Source of the DNA: Ruminococcus sp.
GTDB lineage: Bacteria; Bacillota; Clostridia; Oscillospirales; Ruminococcaceae
Direction: 5' to 3'
NCBI GenBank assembly: GCA_021202895.1
Contig: JAJQCE010000004.1
Span: 44,070-108,069, forward strand
Length of the DNA: 64,000 nt
This document shows, piece by piece, positions 7,570 through 16,451 of the stretch; the first letter of the stretch is position 1, and each line of letters begins with the position of its first letter. The notes below the pieces were generated by a model. It was not told the origin of the DNA and did no database searches. It was given only the letters and a program-made list of their open reading frames with translations. Made by a program: the position numbers and the translations under genes.

Positions 7570-8880
7570 ATGGCGATTTTAAAATTTCAAAGACCGAACG
7601 GCACACAGGACGTTGTCGGAAAGCAGATTGACAAATGGCACACTGTCGAGGACATTGTAACAAGCGAAGCTCAGGTTTACGGCTTCAGTGAAATTCGTAT
7701 TCCAACCTTTGAAAGCACCTCGCTGTTTGTGCGCTCTGTAGGGGATTCAACGGACGTTGTGCAGAAGGAAATGTACAGTGTAAGCGCAAAAGGCGACGCA
7801 GAGCTTTCGCTTCGTCCAGAGGGGACGGCAGGAGCTATGAGAGCCGTTATCGAAAACGGCTTGCTCAACGAGAGCTTTCCGCAAAAGGTTTATTACCTGC
7901 TCTCCTGCTTTCGCCACGAAAAGCCGCAGGCGGGCAGACTGCGTGAATTTCACCAGTTTGGCTGTGAAATGGTAGGCTCGCAGGATCCACGCTCTGATGC
8001 AGAGCTTATTTCCCTTGCAAAGTCGATAATTGACAGAACGGGGATAAAGGGAGTGGAGCTTTACATCAACTCTATAGGCTGTCCAAATTGCAGAGCTAGG
8101 TTTACTGAGGCTTTAAAGAGCTATTTTGCCGACAAGCAGGATTCTCTTTGCGACAACTGCAAAAACCGCCTTGAAACCAATCCTTTGAGGGTTATAGACT
8201 GCAAGGAGGAGAACTGCGCTAAAATTGCAAAGGACGCTCCGATAATTTTAGACTATCTCTGCGACGAGTGCAGCGAGCATTTTGAAAAGCTTAAACGCTG
8301 TCTTGACGCAATGGAAATCAAATACACTGTGAATCCAAAAATTGTAAGAGGTCTTGACTACTACACCAAAACGGTGTTTGAGTTCGTCACGACCGACATA
8401 GGCTCACAGGGTACAATCTGCGGAGGCGGACGCTATGACGGACTTATCGAGCAGCTTGGCGCAAAGTCTACTCCCGCAATGGGCTTCGCTATGGGGCTGG
8501 AGCGGCTTATTCTGACTATGGAAAATCAGGGAGTTGAATTTAAAAACGAGCCGACCTGTGATCTCTACATTGCCACACTGGGCGAAAAAGCGGAGATTAA
8601 AGCCATGCAGCTTTGCTCACAGCTTCGTGAAAACGGAAATATGGCTGAGTGCGATATAGTAGGACGAGGACTTAAGGCAGAGATGAAATACGCCGACAAA
8701 ATAGGCGCAAAATTTTCAATGGTAATAGGCGACTACGAGCTTGAAAGCTCTTCGGCAAGGCTTAGGAATATGAAAAACGGAGAGCTGAGCGAAATTAAGC
8801 TTGACGGCAGCTTTGCATACAATTTTGAAAGCGTGCTGGTTTCGTTCCTGCTCGGTGCGGACGATATTTTCAAACAGTGA
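7570..8880 (+). CDS. hisS: Histidyl-tRNA synthetase
   Basis: A 436-residue class II aminoacyl-tRNA synthetase that charges tRNA-His. The ATG at 7570 is used because AAAGGAG lies 7 bases upstream; a TTG seven codons earlier sits inside the T-box terminator. Motif 2 reads FRHEKPQAGRLREFHQFG, motif 3 reads GFAMGLERLI, and the histidine-specific GLDYYTKTVFE block is present, followed by the C-terminal anticodon-binding domain (about residues 335-430). The insertion domain carries three Cys pairs (CPNC, CDNC, CDEC), suggesting a bound zinc. It heads a likely operon with two small genes, aspS and an esterase gene, all under the T-box. Confidence 0.97.
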   Translation: MAILKFQRPNGTQDVVGKQIDKWHTVEDIVTSEAQVYGFSEIRIPTFESTSLFVRSVGDSTDVVQKEMYSVSAKGDAELSLRPEGTAGAMRAVIENGLLNESFPQKVYYLLSCFRHEKPQAGRLREFHQFGCEMVGSQDPRSDAELISLAKSIIDRTGIKGVELYINSIGCPNCRARFTEALKSYFADKQDSLCDNCKNRLETNPLRVIDCKEENCAKIAKDAPIILDYLCDECSEHFEKLKRCLDAMEIKYTVNPKIVRGLDYYTKTVFEFVTTDIGSQGTICGGGRYDGLIEQLGAKSTPAMGFAMGLERLILTMENQGVEFKNEPTCDLYIATLGEKAEIKAMQLCSQLRENGNMAECDIVGRGLKAEMKYADKIGAKFSMVIGDYELESSSARLRNMKNGELSEIKLDGSFAYNFESVLVSFLLGADDIFKQ

Positions 8881-8891
8881 GGAGGTACGCT

Positions 8892-9200
8892 ATGGCAAGC
8901 GAAAAGGATCGGTGTATAATTTGTGGAGATATTCCGCTGGTAAGGATTCATACGCCGCAGGAATATATGATGTGCCTTGACAGCTTTATGCGGATGGTAA
9001 ACGCAGACGATCTTAAGATAGTTTACCAAACCTGTCCGCTTGACAAGGTTATCGTCGACGGTAAATTCTACACGAGAAAGCTTTTTCATCAATTCCAATG
9101 TCAAGGTTGCGGTTGTATTTACGGAATGTACGTTGACGCCGAGCAGGGCGGAGAAATAAAGCTTAACGACGAGATTTTTTATCCGGGGAATTACGACTAG
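8892..9200 (+). CDS. Small cysteine-rich hypothetical protein
   Basis: A 102-residue protein. The ATG at 8892 is preferred because GAGGAGG lies 7 bases upstream; an upstream GTG overlaps the hisS stop. Two Cys clusters, CIIC near the N-terminus and CQGCGC near residue 76, are spaced like a zinc-ribbon pair. Most of the rest is mixed alpha/beta with no membrane segment. I do not recognise a family. Its position between hisS and aspS in one transcript hints at a role near translation, but that is only context. Confidence 0.65.
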   Translation: MASEKDRCIICGDIPLVRIHTPQEYMMCLDSFMRMVNADDLKIVYQTCPLDKVIVDGKFYTRKLFHQFQCQGCGCIYGMYVDAEQGGEIKLNDEIFYPGNYD

Positions 9201-9207
9201 GAGATAT

Positions 9208-9735
9208 GTGAGGATGTTTTTTATATTTCCAAAAAAATATGAATTTTACACAACGCTTACTCCGAAGCAGTGCGCAAACAAGCTTCGCCGTGAGCTTGTG
9301 GACTTTCAGAGAAAGCCCAGCCTTGTCGCCGCAAACAAATTTTTCAAGGCGCACAGGCAGGACGACTGCTATTACGGCAGTTGGGAAAGCGGCGGCAGCT
9401 TTGAGGTTTTCTATCACCATGCCAAAAAGCACGATGGCTCGTCAGCAGGCTTTTTCGGCAGCATAAAAAAGAGCGACGACGGCTCTGTGATTACGGGAAA
9501 GCTTAGACGAACTGTGCCTTTTTATATAGTCTGCGCAACATGGACGCTGATTTTGCTCTTTTTGATTCTCTGCCTTTTGGCGCTTAAAGAATACGAGGGT
9601 GCGCTCTGTACGGTGGCGGTGTTTGTTATCGGACTTCTGCTTATTTGTCAGGACAATTCAGCGCAGGAGGTAAAGGGCTTTCTCTCTTCATTCCCAAGTG
9701 AGGAGAGCTTTGGCGAAGAATCAGAAAAAAATTAA
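9208..9735 (+). CDS. Hypothetical membrane protein with two membrane segments
   Basis: About 175 residues. The N-terminal 110 residues look soluble and rich in aromatic and basic residues. Two adjacent membrane helices follow (about residues 107-128 and 131-148), then a short acidic tail. The start is uncertain. GTG at 9208 lies 4 bases after GGAG, while ATG at 9214 lies 10 bases after it; an ATG at 9205 is followed at once by TGA. No family is recognised. It sits between a Cys-rich gene and aspS with short gaps, inside the hisS-aspS transcript. Confidence 0.6.
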   Translation: MRMFFIFPKKYEFYTTLTPKQCANKLRRELVDFQRKPSLVAANKFFKAHRQDDCYYGSWESGGSFEVFYHHAKKHDGSSAGFFGSIKKSDDGSVITGKLRRTVPFYIVCATWTLILLFLILCLLALKEYEGALCTVAVFVIGLLLICQDNSAQEVKGFLSSFPSEESFGEESEKN

Positions 9736-9755
9736 AATATAGAAAGGAATTTTAT

Positions 9756-11558
9756 ATGGCACTTGATACAATGAAGGGACTAAAGAGAACGCACTACTGT
9801 GCGCAGATTCCGCTTGAGCCGTGCGAGGTTACGGTGTGCGGTTTTGCGGATAGAGTTAGGGATATGGGCAACCTTATCTTTATAAATTTGAGAGATCGCA
9901 CTGGAATAGTCCAGCTTGCGTTTAACGATCGGACAGAGCGGGAAATTTTTGAAAAAGCGCAGAGCGTTCACAGCGAGTACGTGCTTATGGCAAAGGGAAG
10001 GGTTTGCCCTCGCGAGAGCGTGAACAGCAAGCTTGCGACAGGTGCCGTCGAGATTATTGTAAGCGATCTTCGGATTCTCTCAAAGGCGCAGACGACACCT
10101 TTTGAGGTGACAAACTCCGACAAGGTAAACGAGGAGCTTAAGCTTCGTTACCGCTATCTGGATTTGCGCAGTCCAAAGCTTCAGAGCAATCTGATTTTCC
10201 GCCACAGGCTTGCAAAGGCGGCGAGAGAATATTTTTATGAAAACGACTTTTTGGAGATTGAAACTCCGATGATGATGAAATCTACTCCTGAGGGAGCGAG
10301 GGATTATCTTGTGCCGTCAAGAGTTCACAACGGGAGCTTCTATGCGCTGCCGCAGTCGCCGCAGATTTACAAGCAGCTGCTGATGGTTTCAGGCTTTGAC
10401 CGCTATGTGCAGATTGCTCGCTGCTTCAGAGATGAGGATTTAAGAGCTGACAGACAGCCTGAATTTACACAGATAGACCTTGAGATGTCCTTTACCGACG
10501 TTGACGGACTTATCGAAATGGGCGAGGGCTTTTTAAAGCACGTCTGCAAGGAGGTGCTGGGCAGGGAAATTGAAACTCCGCTGCCGAGATACACCTATGC
10601 GCAGGCAATGAACCGCTTCGGCACTGATAAGCCCGACACGCGCTTTGAAATGGAAATTATGGACATAACCGACGTTGCAAAGGGCATAGAGTTTCCAGTT
10701 TTTGCTTCCGCTCTTGAAAGCGGCGGAAGCGTAAGAGCGATAACGGCTAAAAACGCCGCTTCGGTCTACACGAGAAAGGAAATAGACAAGCTTATAGAGC
10801 ACGCTAAAGGCATAGGTGCAAAGGGGCTTGCCTATATTCGTTACACTGCTGACGGAGCTAACTGCTCGTTTAAGAAATTCTTAGCTGACGGAGATTTAGA
10901 GCGTCTGCTTGAAGCGACAGGAGCTGAACAAGGCGACTTGGTGCTTATTGCCGCTGACAAGGAAAAAATCGCTCTGCCTGTACTTGGTGCGCTAAGGCTG
11001 ATTATCGCAAAGCGGCTTGATATTATACCGCAGGACAAGCTTAATTTTCTTGTCATCACGCAAATGCCTTTCTTTGAATACGATGAGGAGAGCGGCTCAT
11101 GGATTGCCATGCACCACCCGTTTACCATGCCGCTTGAGGAGTGTCTGGACAGTCTGGACAGCGATCCTGCTTCTGTGCGTGCACAAGCGTTTGACTTTGT
11201 GCTTAACGGCGTGGAGCTGTCGAGCGGCTCTATGCGTATCACCGACTATGAGCTTCAGCAGAGAATGTTTGAAGCTTTAGGAATGAGCGATGAGGAGATA
11301 AAGGCAAAGTTTGGATTTTTAGTTGACGCTTATCACTACGGTGCGCCGCCTCACGGAGGAATGGGCTTCGGGCTTGACAGGCTTGCTATGACGCTTTCTG
11401 GAGCGGATTCGCTCAGAGATGTAGTTGCTTTTCCAAAGGTTCAGAACGCAAGCGAGCTTATGAGCGAATGCCCTGCCGAAGTGGACGCTTCACAGCTTGA
11501 CGAGCTGGGAATTTGCATAAAAGAAAAAGCTGATTTAAAGGCTTGCGAGGAGGAGTAA
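9756..11558 (+). CDS. aspS: Aspartyl-tRNA synthetase, bacterial type
   Basis: A 600-residue class IIb synthetase charging tRNA-Asp. The N-terminal OB-fold anticodon-binding domain (about residues 15-105, VTVCGFADRVRDMGNLIFI) is followed by the catalytic core with motif 2 FRDEDLRADRQPEFTQID and motif 3 GMGFGLDRLAMTLSG. Between them (about residues 290-410) is the GAD insertion domain that marks the bacterial form; length agrees. Bacterial AspRS may be discriminating or non-discriminating toward tRNA-Asn, and this was not resolved. The start has AAAGGA about 8 bases upstream. hisS and aspS are neighbours in many Firmicutes, and the T-box upstream of hisS probably controls both. Confidence 0.97.
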   Translation: MALDTMKGLKRTHYCAQIPLEPCEVTVCGFADRVRDMGNLIFINLRDRTGIVQLAFNDRTEREIFEKAQSVHSEYVLMAKGRVCPRESVNSKLATGAVEIIVSDLRILSKAQTTPFEVTNSDKVNEELKLRYRYLDLRSPKLQSNLIFRHRLAKAAREYFYENDFLEIETPMMMKSTPEGARDYLVPSRVHNGSFYALPQSPQIYKQLLMVSGFDRYVQIARCFRDEDLRADRQPEFTQIDLEMSFTDVDGLIEMGEGFLKHVCKEVLGREIETPLPRYTYAQAMNRFGTDKPDTRFEMEIMDITDVAKGIEFPVFASALESGGSVRAITAKNAASVYTRKEIDKLIEHAKGIGAKGLAYIRYTADGANCSFKKFLADGDLERLLEATGAEQGDLVLIAADKEKIALPVLGALRLIIAKRLDIIPQDKLNFLVITQMPFFEYDEESGSWIAMHHPFTMPLEECLDSLDSDPASVRAQAFDFVLNGVELSSGSMRITDYELQQRMFEALGMSDEEIKAKFGFLVDAYHYGAPPHGGMGFGLDRLAMTLSGADSLRDVVAFPKVQNASELMSECPAEVDASQLDELGICIKEKADLKACEEE

Positions 11559-11560
11559 AA

Positions 11561-12613
11561 ATGAACAAGCTTTATGTTTCGCCTGACAGCGACTCGCTTT
11601 TCTACATGGGCAGAACCGAGCTTTACGGCGGCTTTCCGAGATTTGTCTACGCCGCTACAAGCGTTACAGTGCGCTTTAAGGGAACGGCAGTCAGTGCAAA
11701 AATAAGAAATCACAAGTTTTTCAATGAAATGCACATAGGCGTTGTAATTGACGGCAGGCATTACAAGGTGAGCTTTGAGCATAGTGAAGAAGAGATAACA
11801 ATACTCCTTGCCGACAAGCTGGAGGCTGACGCCGCTCACGAGCTTATCTTTTACAAAAGTCAGGACGCTTCTCACTACTTTGAATTTCTAGGCTTTGAAA
11901 TTGAAAACGGCGAGCTTTTAGCTCCGAACGAGCCGCCCAAGCTTAAAATCGAGTGCTATGGAGATTCCGTTTCGGCAGGAGAGGTTGTGGACGCTGTAGA
12001 GTTTACCGCAAAGGCGGATCCTGACGGTCACGGCGGCGTTTACGACGACGCATGGTACAGCTTCCCGTGGATTACCGCAAGAAATTTAGGCGCACAGCTT
12101 TACAATATAGCGCAGGGTGGAATTTCAATTTTCGACAACACAGGCTACTACCACGCTCCCGACTACATAGGCATGGAAATGGCGTATAACAAGGTTTGCT
12201 ATTTCCCCGAAGCGCTAGGCGGCATGAGCGAGTGGGACTTTTCAAGGTACACTCCCGACATTGTAATTTTCGCAGTCGGACAGAACGACCCTCATAATGA
12301 ATACGGCGATGATTTTGACATAGACAACCCAGACTACAGACTTAAGTGGAAAAACGGCTATAAGAAGATTATAAACGATCTGCGCTCAAAGTATCCGAAA
12401 GCTTACTTTGTGCTGATTCTGACAGTGCTTGAGCATGAAAACGGCTGGGATAAGGCGGTTGAGGAAATATCCGCCGAGCTTGACGAAAAGGTAAGCTATC
12501 TGAAATTTACCCGTGCAGGCAAGGCTACTCCGGGACATCCAAGAATTTATGAGCAGTACGAAATGGCGGAGGAGCTTACGGCTTATCTGTCAAAGCTCAT
12601 TTGTGAAATTTAA
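11561..12613 (+). CDS. Carbohydrate esterase family 2-like acetylesterase
   Basis: A 350-residue protein starting at the ATG two bases after the aspS stop, with GGAGG about 8 bases upstream. The architecture fits CE2. An N-terminal beta-sandwich domain (about residues 1-120, beginning DSLFYMGRTELYGG) is followed by an SGNH domain with the nucleophile in ECYGDSVSAGE (about residue 136), VGQNDPHNEYG near residue 245, and the histidine in TPGHPRIYEQYE near residue 325. CE2 enzymes deacetylate xylans and mannans. No signal peptide is visible, which suggests cytoplasmic action on imported oligosaccharides, unlike the two lipoprotein esterases in this window. It is the last gene of the hisS-aspS unit and ends at a hairpin. 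Confidence 0.82.
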   Translation: MNKLYVSPDSDSLFYMGRTELYGGFPRFVYAATSVTVRFKGTAVSAKIRNHKFFNEMHIGVVIDGRHYKVSFEHSEEEITILLADKLEADAAHELIFYKSQDASHYFEFLGFEIENGELLAPNEPPKLKIECYGDSVSAGEVVDAVEFTAKADPDGHGGVYDDAWYSFPWITARNLGAQLYNIAQGGISIFDNTGYYHAPDYIGMEMAYNKVCYFPEALGGMSEWDFSRYTPDIVIFAVGQNDPHNEYGDDFDIDNPDYRLKWKNGYKKIINDLRSKYPKAYFVLILTVLEHENGWDKAVEEISAELDEKVSYLKFTRAGKATPGHPRIYEQYEMAEELTAYLSKLICEI

Positions 12614-12620
12614 AAAATTC

Positions 12621-12648
12621 ACTCCCGATTTTCAGTCGGGAGTAATTT
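12621..12648 (+). terminator. Probable intrinsic terminator after the CE2 gene
   Basis: ACTCCCGA (12621-12628) pairs perfectly with TCGGGAGT (12636-12643). The following AATTTG is a poor T-run, so termination may be partial. An A-run on the left could serve the opposite strand. Confidence 0.6.
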
Positions 12649-12670
12649 GTGAAAAGTTATAAATAAGCCC

Positions 12671-12699
12671 TTGCAATTTTAATATTTTCATGGTATAAT
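12671..12699 (+). promoter_or_regulatory. Sigma-A-type promoter
   Basis: TTGCAA (12671-12676) and a perfect TATAAT (12694-12699) have a 17-base spacer. It lies about 50 bases before the membrane-protein gene that opens the unit running to proA. Confidence 0.8.
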
Positions 12700-12751
12700 G
12701 GTTTTATATCATAAAAATCAGAGATAAGAAACGACTAAAAGAGGAACTGCA

Positions 12752-13162
12752 ATGATAAATTATCTTACTGCGACAGCCGAAGAGGGGCTGCAAAACGTCT
12801 ATACACCGCTTTCTATGAAAGCGCACTTTATATTCTGCCTGATAGCGACTGCGCTTTATCTCGTGCAGTTTTACCGCAGAGGCTCGTGGCATTATCTTTT
12901 GATAATGTTCGCTGTTGACTTAACCTTTGCAACACAGCTTTCATTCTGTCAAACCTCGTCAGTTGTGTCAATTTTGGCTTTGGTTGAGATTGTACTTTTA
13001 GCGCTTGCACTTCTGTTTTACGTTAAATTCACCAGAGAGAAAAAGACCGTTAAGATAGAGCCTGACGATGAGGAAAGGAAAGCTAAATGCAATGTTGAGA
13101 AAGCTCAGCGGCTTGAGCAGAGCCGCCCTGTTGACAATGCCTTTGAGGACGAGGACGAATGA
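12752..13162 (+). CDS. Hypothetical membrane protein with charged C-terminal tail
   Basis: A 136-residue protein with three hydrophobic segments (about residues 23-40, 46-62 and 68-90) and a highly charged cytoplasmic-type tail (FTREKKTVKIEPDDEERK onward, ending DEDE). GAGG lies about 10 bases before the ATG. No family is recognised. It begins a transcription unit and overlaps the next gene by four bases (ATGA), indicating translational coupling with the dehydrogenase; the functional link is unknown. Confidence 0.6.
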   Translation: MINYLTATAEEGLQNVYTPLSMKAHFIFCLIATALYLVQFYRRGSWHYLLIMFAVDLTFATQLSFCQTSSVVSILALVEIVLLALALLFYVKFTREKKTVKIEPDDEERKAKCNVEKAQRLEQSRPVDNAFEDEDE

Positions 13163-14133
13163 GCGAGGTTAAAATAGTCATACTTGACGCAGCTACCATT
13201 GTACGTGACGGTTTGCCGTCGCTTGAACCGATATGCGTCTTGGGACAGACAAAAATTCTGCCATTTACAGACGACGGTGAAATTGCAAACGCTATAGGTG
13301 ACGCCGACGCTGTAATCTGCAACAAGTGCCAAATTACCGAGCAAGTATTTGAGCAGTGTGAAAATCTGCGGTATGTCGGGCTTTTTGCGACAGGCTATAA
13401 CAATATCGATCTCAAAGCGGCAACTAAAGCGAAAGCTGTGGTATGCAATGTCAGAGGCTATTCGGCATATGCGGTAGCACAACACACCTTTGCGCTGATT
13501 TTAGACTGTTTCAGCCATGCGCACAGCTATGCTTTGGCGGTGGAAAACGGCGATTGGATAAGGCAGAAGCTGTTTTCATATTTTTATATTCCGACAAACG
13601 AGCTTGCAGGGCGCACAATGGGAATTGTAGGCTTTGGCGACATAGGAAGTCAGGTAGCAAAAATAGCGCAGGCTTTCGGCATGAGGGTTTTAGCCTGCAC
13701 GAGAACACCGTCAAGGGTCGGGCAGGGAGCTTTGGCAGTGCCGCTTGAACAGCTTTTGAGAGAATCGGACATAGTTTCGCTTCACTGTCCGCTGACAACG
13801 CAAAATGAAAAAATGATAAATGCAGACACGCTTAAGCTTATGAAGAAAAGCGCACTGTTGGTAAATACTGCAAGAGGCGGACTTGTCGATGAGTATGCGC
13901 TTGCTAAGGCGCTTAACGAGGGAAAAATTGCGGGAGCGTGCATTGACGTGCTGACGCATGAGCCGATGAGAGAGGATTGCCCGCTTTTTAAGGTGAAAAA
14001 CTGCATGATAACTCCGCACGTCGCATGGGCACCAATTGAAACGAGAGAGCGGCTGATTGACGAGGTGGCGGAGAATATAAAATGCTGGAAAGAGGGCAGA
14101 CCGAGAAATGTTGTAAATCTGCCGAATGAGTAA
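13159..14133 (+). CDS. D-2-hydroxyacid dehydrogenase (NAD-dependent)
   Basis: A 324-residue oxidoreductase of the D-isomer 2-hydroxyacid dehydrogenase family. The Rossmann motif GIVGFGDIGSQVAKIAQAFG lies near residues 155-174. The catalytic residues can be read in order: Arg in NTARGG (about 236), Glu in THEP (about 265) and His in TPHVAWA (about 285). The family interconverts 2-keto and D-2-hydroxy acids, for example hydroxypyruvate/glycerate or pyruvate/lactate. The particular substrate cannot be assigned, although the sequence is closer to glycerate dehydrogenase types than to SerA because no ACT domain is present. It overlaps the membrane-protein gene by 4 bases and is followed by proB after 14 bases. 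Confidence 0.88.
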   Translation: MSEVKIVILDAATIVRDGLPSLEPICVLGQTKILPFTDDGEIANAIGDADAVICNKCQITEQVFEQCENLRYVGLFATGYNNIDLKAATKAKAVVCNVRGYSAYAVAQHTFALILDCFSHAHSYALAVENGDWIRQKLFSYFYIPTNELAGRTMGIVGFGDIGSQVAKIAQAFGMRVLACTRTPSRVGQGALAVPLEQLLRESDIVSLHCPLTTQNEKMINADTLKLMKKSALLVNTARGGLVDEYALAKALNEGKIAGACIDVLTHEPMREDCPLFKVKNCMITPHVAWAPIETRERLIDEVAENIKCWKEGRPRNVVNLPNE

Positions 14134-14147
14134 AGGAGCTGTGAAAA

Positions 14148-14930
14148 ATGGAAAACAGGCGGCGAGTGGTCGTAAAGGTGGGAACTTCAACGCTTACGCA
14201 CAAGACGGGGCGGCTTAACATACGGCGAGTGGAAAAGCTGGTTAAGATTTTAAGCGACATTCACAATGCAGGGAACGATATAATTTTAGTTTCAAGCGGC
14301 TCGATTGCACTTGGAATGGCTAAGCTTGGACTTATGGAAAAGCCTGATGATACGGCTCTGAAGCAGACCTGCGCGGCAGTCGGACAGTGCGAGCTTATGT
14401 ATATGTACGACAAGTATTTCAGCGAATATTCGCTGACGGTGGCGCAGTTTCTGCTGACAAAGTACATTTTGCTTGAGGATAGGCGAAAGAATGTTGAAAA
14501 TGCGCTTGAGTGCGTAATTGAGCGTGGAATTATACCGATTGTAAATGAAAACGATACTGTGGCGATTGACGAGCTGGAGCTTGAGGTGGGCGAGAATGAT
14601 TCACTTGCGGCAACGGTGGCGCAGATTGCAAAAGCCGATTTGCTGATAATTCTTTCCGACATAGACGGTCTTTACGACAAAGACCCCTACAGACACCCAG
14701 ACGCACGGCTTGTCAGAGAGGTAACTGAAATTACCGATGAGATAAAAGCTTTGGCAGGGGGCGCACGGCGCGGAACGGGCGGAATGGTTACGAAAATAAA
14801 CGCCGCTGAAAAAGCGATGAAAAGCGGCTTTGATATGATAATTACAAACGGCAGGGAGCCTGAAAATCTTTACAAGATTTTCGATTCAATTCCTGTCGGC
14901 ACGAGATTTATTTCACAAAAGGAGCGGTGA
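14148..14930 (+). CDS. proB: Glutamate 5-kinase lacking the PUA domain
   Basis: A 260-residue amino-acid kinase that phosphorylates glutamate to gamma-glutamyl phosphate, the first step of proline synthesis. It has VVVKVGTSTL at residues 6-15, the substrate loop PIVNENDTVA, and the nucleotide site with LSDIDGLYDKDP and GTGGMVTKINAA. E. coli ProB is about 367 residues with a C-terminal PUA domain; here the protein ends after the kinase fold, as in several shorter enzymes. Loss of PUA may alter oligomerisation or feedback by proline (inference). AAGGAG lies about 8 bases upstream, and proA follows after three bases. Confidence 0.95.
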   Translation: MENRRRVVVKVGTSTLTHKTGRLNIRRVEKLVKILSDIHNAGNDIILVSSGSIALGMAKLGLMEKPDDTALKQTCAAVGQCELMYMYDKYFSEYSLTVAQFLLTKYILLEDRRKNVENALECVIERGIIPIVNENDTVAIDELELEVGENDSLAATVAQIAKADLLIILSDIDGLYDKDPYRHPDARLVREVTEITDEIKALAGGARRGTGGMVTKINAAEKAMKSGFDMIITNGREPENLYKIFDSIPVGTRFISQKER

Positions 14931-14933
14931 GAG

Positions 14934-16184
14934 ATGAACTACATTGAAAAGCTGGGATTTAAAGCAAAGGACTGCAAGGCGGAAATCGCAAACGCTTCGA
15001 GTGCACAGAAAAACGATGCTCTGCTTGAAATCGCCCATGTTTTAAGACGCAACTGCGACATGATAAGAGAAGAGAATCTCAAGGATTTAAAAGCGGCGGC
15101 GGCAAGAGGAATGAGCGAGGTTATGCAGGACAGACTGCGCCTTGACGACAAAAGGATAGAGGGCATGGCGGCGGCGTGTGAAAAGCTGTGTGCGGCGTCT
15201 GACCCTGTAGGCGAAATTATCGGCGGCGAGGTGCGTCCTAACGGCATGAAAATCACAAGAGTGCGTGTGCCGATGGGTGTTATCGGAATCATCTACGAAT
15301 CCCGTCCGAACGTTACCGTTGATGCGGCGGCGCTTTGCTTAAAGAGCGGAAACGCTGTAATTCTGCGTGGCGGCAAGGAGGCTATAAATTCAAACATCTG
15401 CCTTGTCAAACTCATGCAGCAGGCGATAAGAGTTGCGGGACTGCCTGAAAGCATAGTTCAGCTTGTAGAGGACACCGACAGAGGCGTGGCTCTTGATATG
15501 ATGCAGGCAAACGGCTTTTTGGACGTGCTTATCCCGAGAGGCGGCGCAAGGCTTATTCAGACGGTGGTAAAAACTGCGACAGTGCCTGTAATTGAAACAG
15601 GTACGGGAAATTGTCATGTTTATGTAGACGCAAGTGCAGATTTAAACATGGCAGTTGACATCACAGACAACGGCAAGACACAGCGTCCGTCAGTTTGCAA
15701 CGCAGTGGAGAGCTGTTTGGTACACCGTGACGTTGCGGAGGACTTTCTGCCAAGGCTCAAGGAGCGGCTTGACAAGCATAGCGTTGAGATAAGAGGCTGC
15801 GAGCTTACGAGAATGATTTTAGGCGATGAGGTAGTTTTAGCGACCGATGAGGACTATGTGACAGAATTTTTAGACTACATAATTTCAATCAAGGTGGTTG
15901 ACAGTCTGCGTGAAGCGATTGAGCATATCAATAGCTATTCGACAGGTCACAGCGAGTGCATTGTGACGGAAAGTCTGTTTTCAGCGGAGGAATTTCAAAA
16001 AAGAGTTGACTCTGCGGCGGTTTATGTAAACTGCTCGACAAGGTTCACCGACGGCGATGAGTTCGGACTTGGAGCGGAAATCGGAATTTCCACTCAAAAG
16101 CTCCACGCAAGAGGTCCGATGGGACTTCGGGCGCTTACCACCGAAAAGTGGCTTGTAAACGGAAACGGTCAGATTAGAAAATAA
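14934..16184 (+). CDS. proA: Gamma-glutamyl phosphate reductase
   Basis: A 416-residue NADPH-dependent aldehyde-dehydrogenase-family enzyme. It reduces gamma-glutamyl phosphate to glutamate semialdehyde, which cyclises toward proline. Recognisable blocks are IYESRPNVTVDAAALCLK, VILRGGKEAINSN, IPRGGARLI, and the active-site cysteine segment QRPSVCNAVESCLV near residue 250. Length is typical. The three-base gap from proB and the terminator just after the stop define a proBA tail of the operon that starts near 12.7 kb. The final reductase, proC, is not in the window. Confidence 0.96.
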   Translation: MNYIEKLGFKAKDCKAEIANASSAQKNDALLEIAHVLRRNCDMIREENLKDLKAAAARGMSEVMQDRLRLDDKRIEGMAAACEKLCAASDPVGEIIGGEVRPNGMKITRVRVPMGVIGIIYESRPNVTVDAAALCLKSGNAVILRGGKEAINSNICLVKLMQQAIRVAGLPESIVQLVEDTDRGVALDMMQANGFLDVLIPRGGARLIQTVVKTATVPVIETGTGNCHVYVDASADLNMAVDITDNGKTQRPSVCNAVESCLVHRDVAEDFLPRLKERLDKHSVEIRGCELTRMILGDEVVLATDEDYVTEFLDYIISIKVVDSLREAIEHINSYSTGHSECIVTESLFSAEEFQKRVDSAAVYVNCSTRFTDGDEFGLGAEIGISTQKLHARGPMGLRALTTEKWLVNGNGQIRK

Positions 16185-16190
16185 AGCTTT

Positions 16191-16228
16191 GCGGCACACG
16201 GGCGTTAAACTCTGTGCCGCATTTTTTG
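16191..16228 (+). terminator. Intrinsic terminator after proA
   Basis: TGCGGCACA (16191-16199) pairs with TGTGCCGCA (16213-16221), followed by T6. Confidence 0.9.
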
Positions 16229-16301
16229 AAAGACTGCTAAAGGCTTTGATGTACAAATAATTAACAATATGTAAAAAATAAATCTACTTCAAAAACAACG
16301 C

Positions 16302-16330
16302 TTGACAGCAGGACAAAATAGTGATATAAT
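16302..16330 (+). promoter_or_regulatory. Consensus promoter of tRNA-Leu
   Basis: Perfect TTGACA (16302-16307) and TATAAT (16325-16330) with a 17-base spacer, 30 bases before the tRNA 5' end. Confidence 0.9.
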
Positions 16331-16360
16331 ATTATAGTCAAGCGTTTGACAAAAGCTTAT

Positions 16361-16442
16361 GCGGCAGTGCTGGAATAGGCAGACAGGCACGTTTGAGGGG
16401 CGTGTGTCATACGACGTACGGGTTCAAGTCCCGTTTGCCGCA
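16361..16442 (+). tRNA. tRNA-Leu (anticodon GAG)
   Basis: An 82-base class II tRNA. The acceptor GCGGCAG pairs with the 3' strand ending at 16441, the anticodon stem CACGT/GCGTG encloses loop TTGAGGG with anticodon GAG, a long variable arm is present, and the T arm holds GGTTCAAGTCC. The discriminator is A at 16442, and CCA is not encoded. It reads CUC and CUU leucine codons. Confidence 0.93.
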
Positions 16443-16451
16443 TTTATCGGA

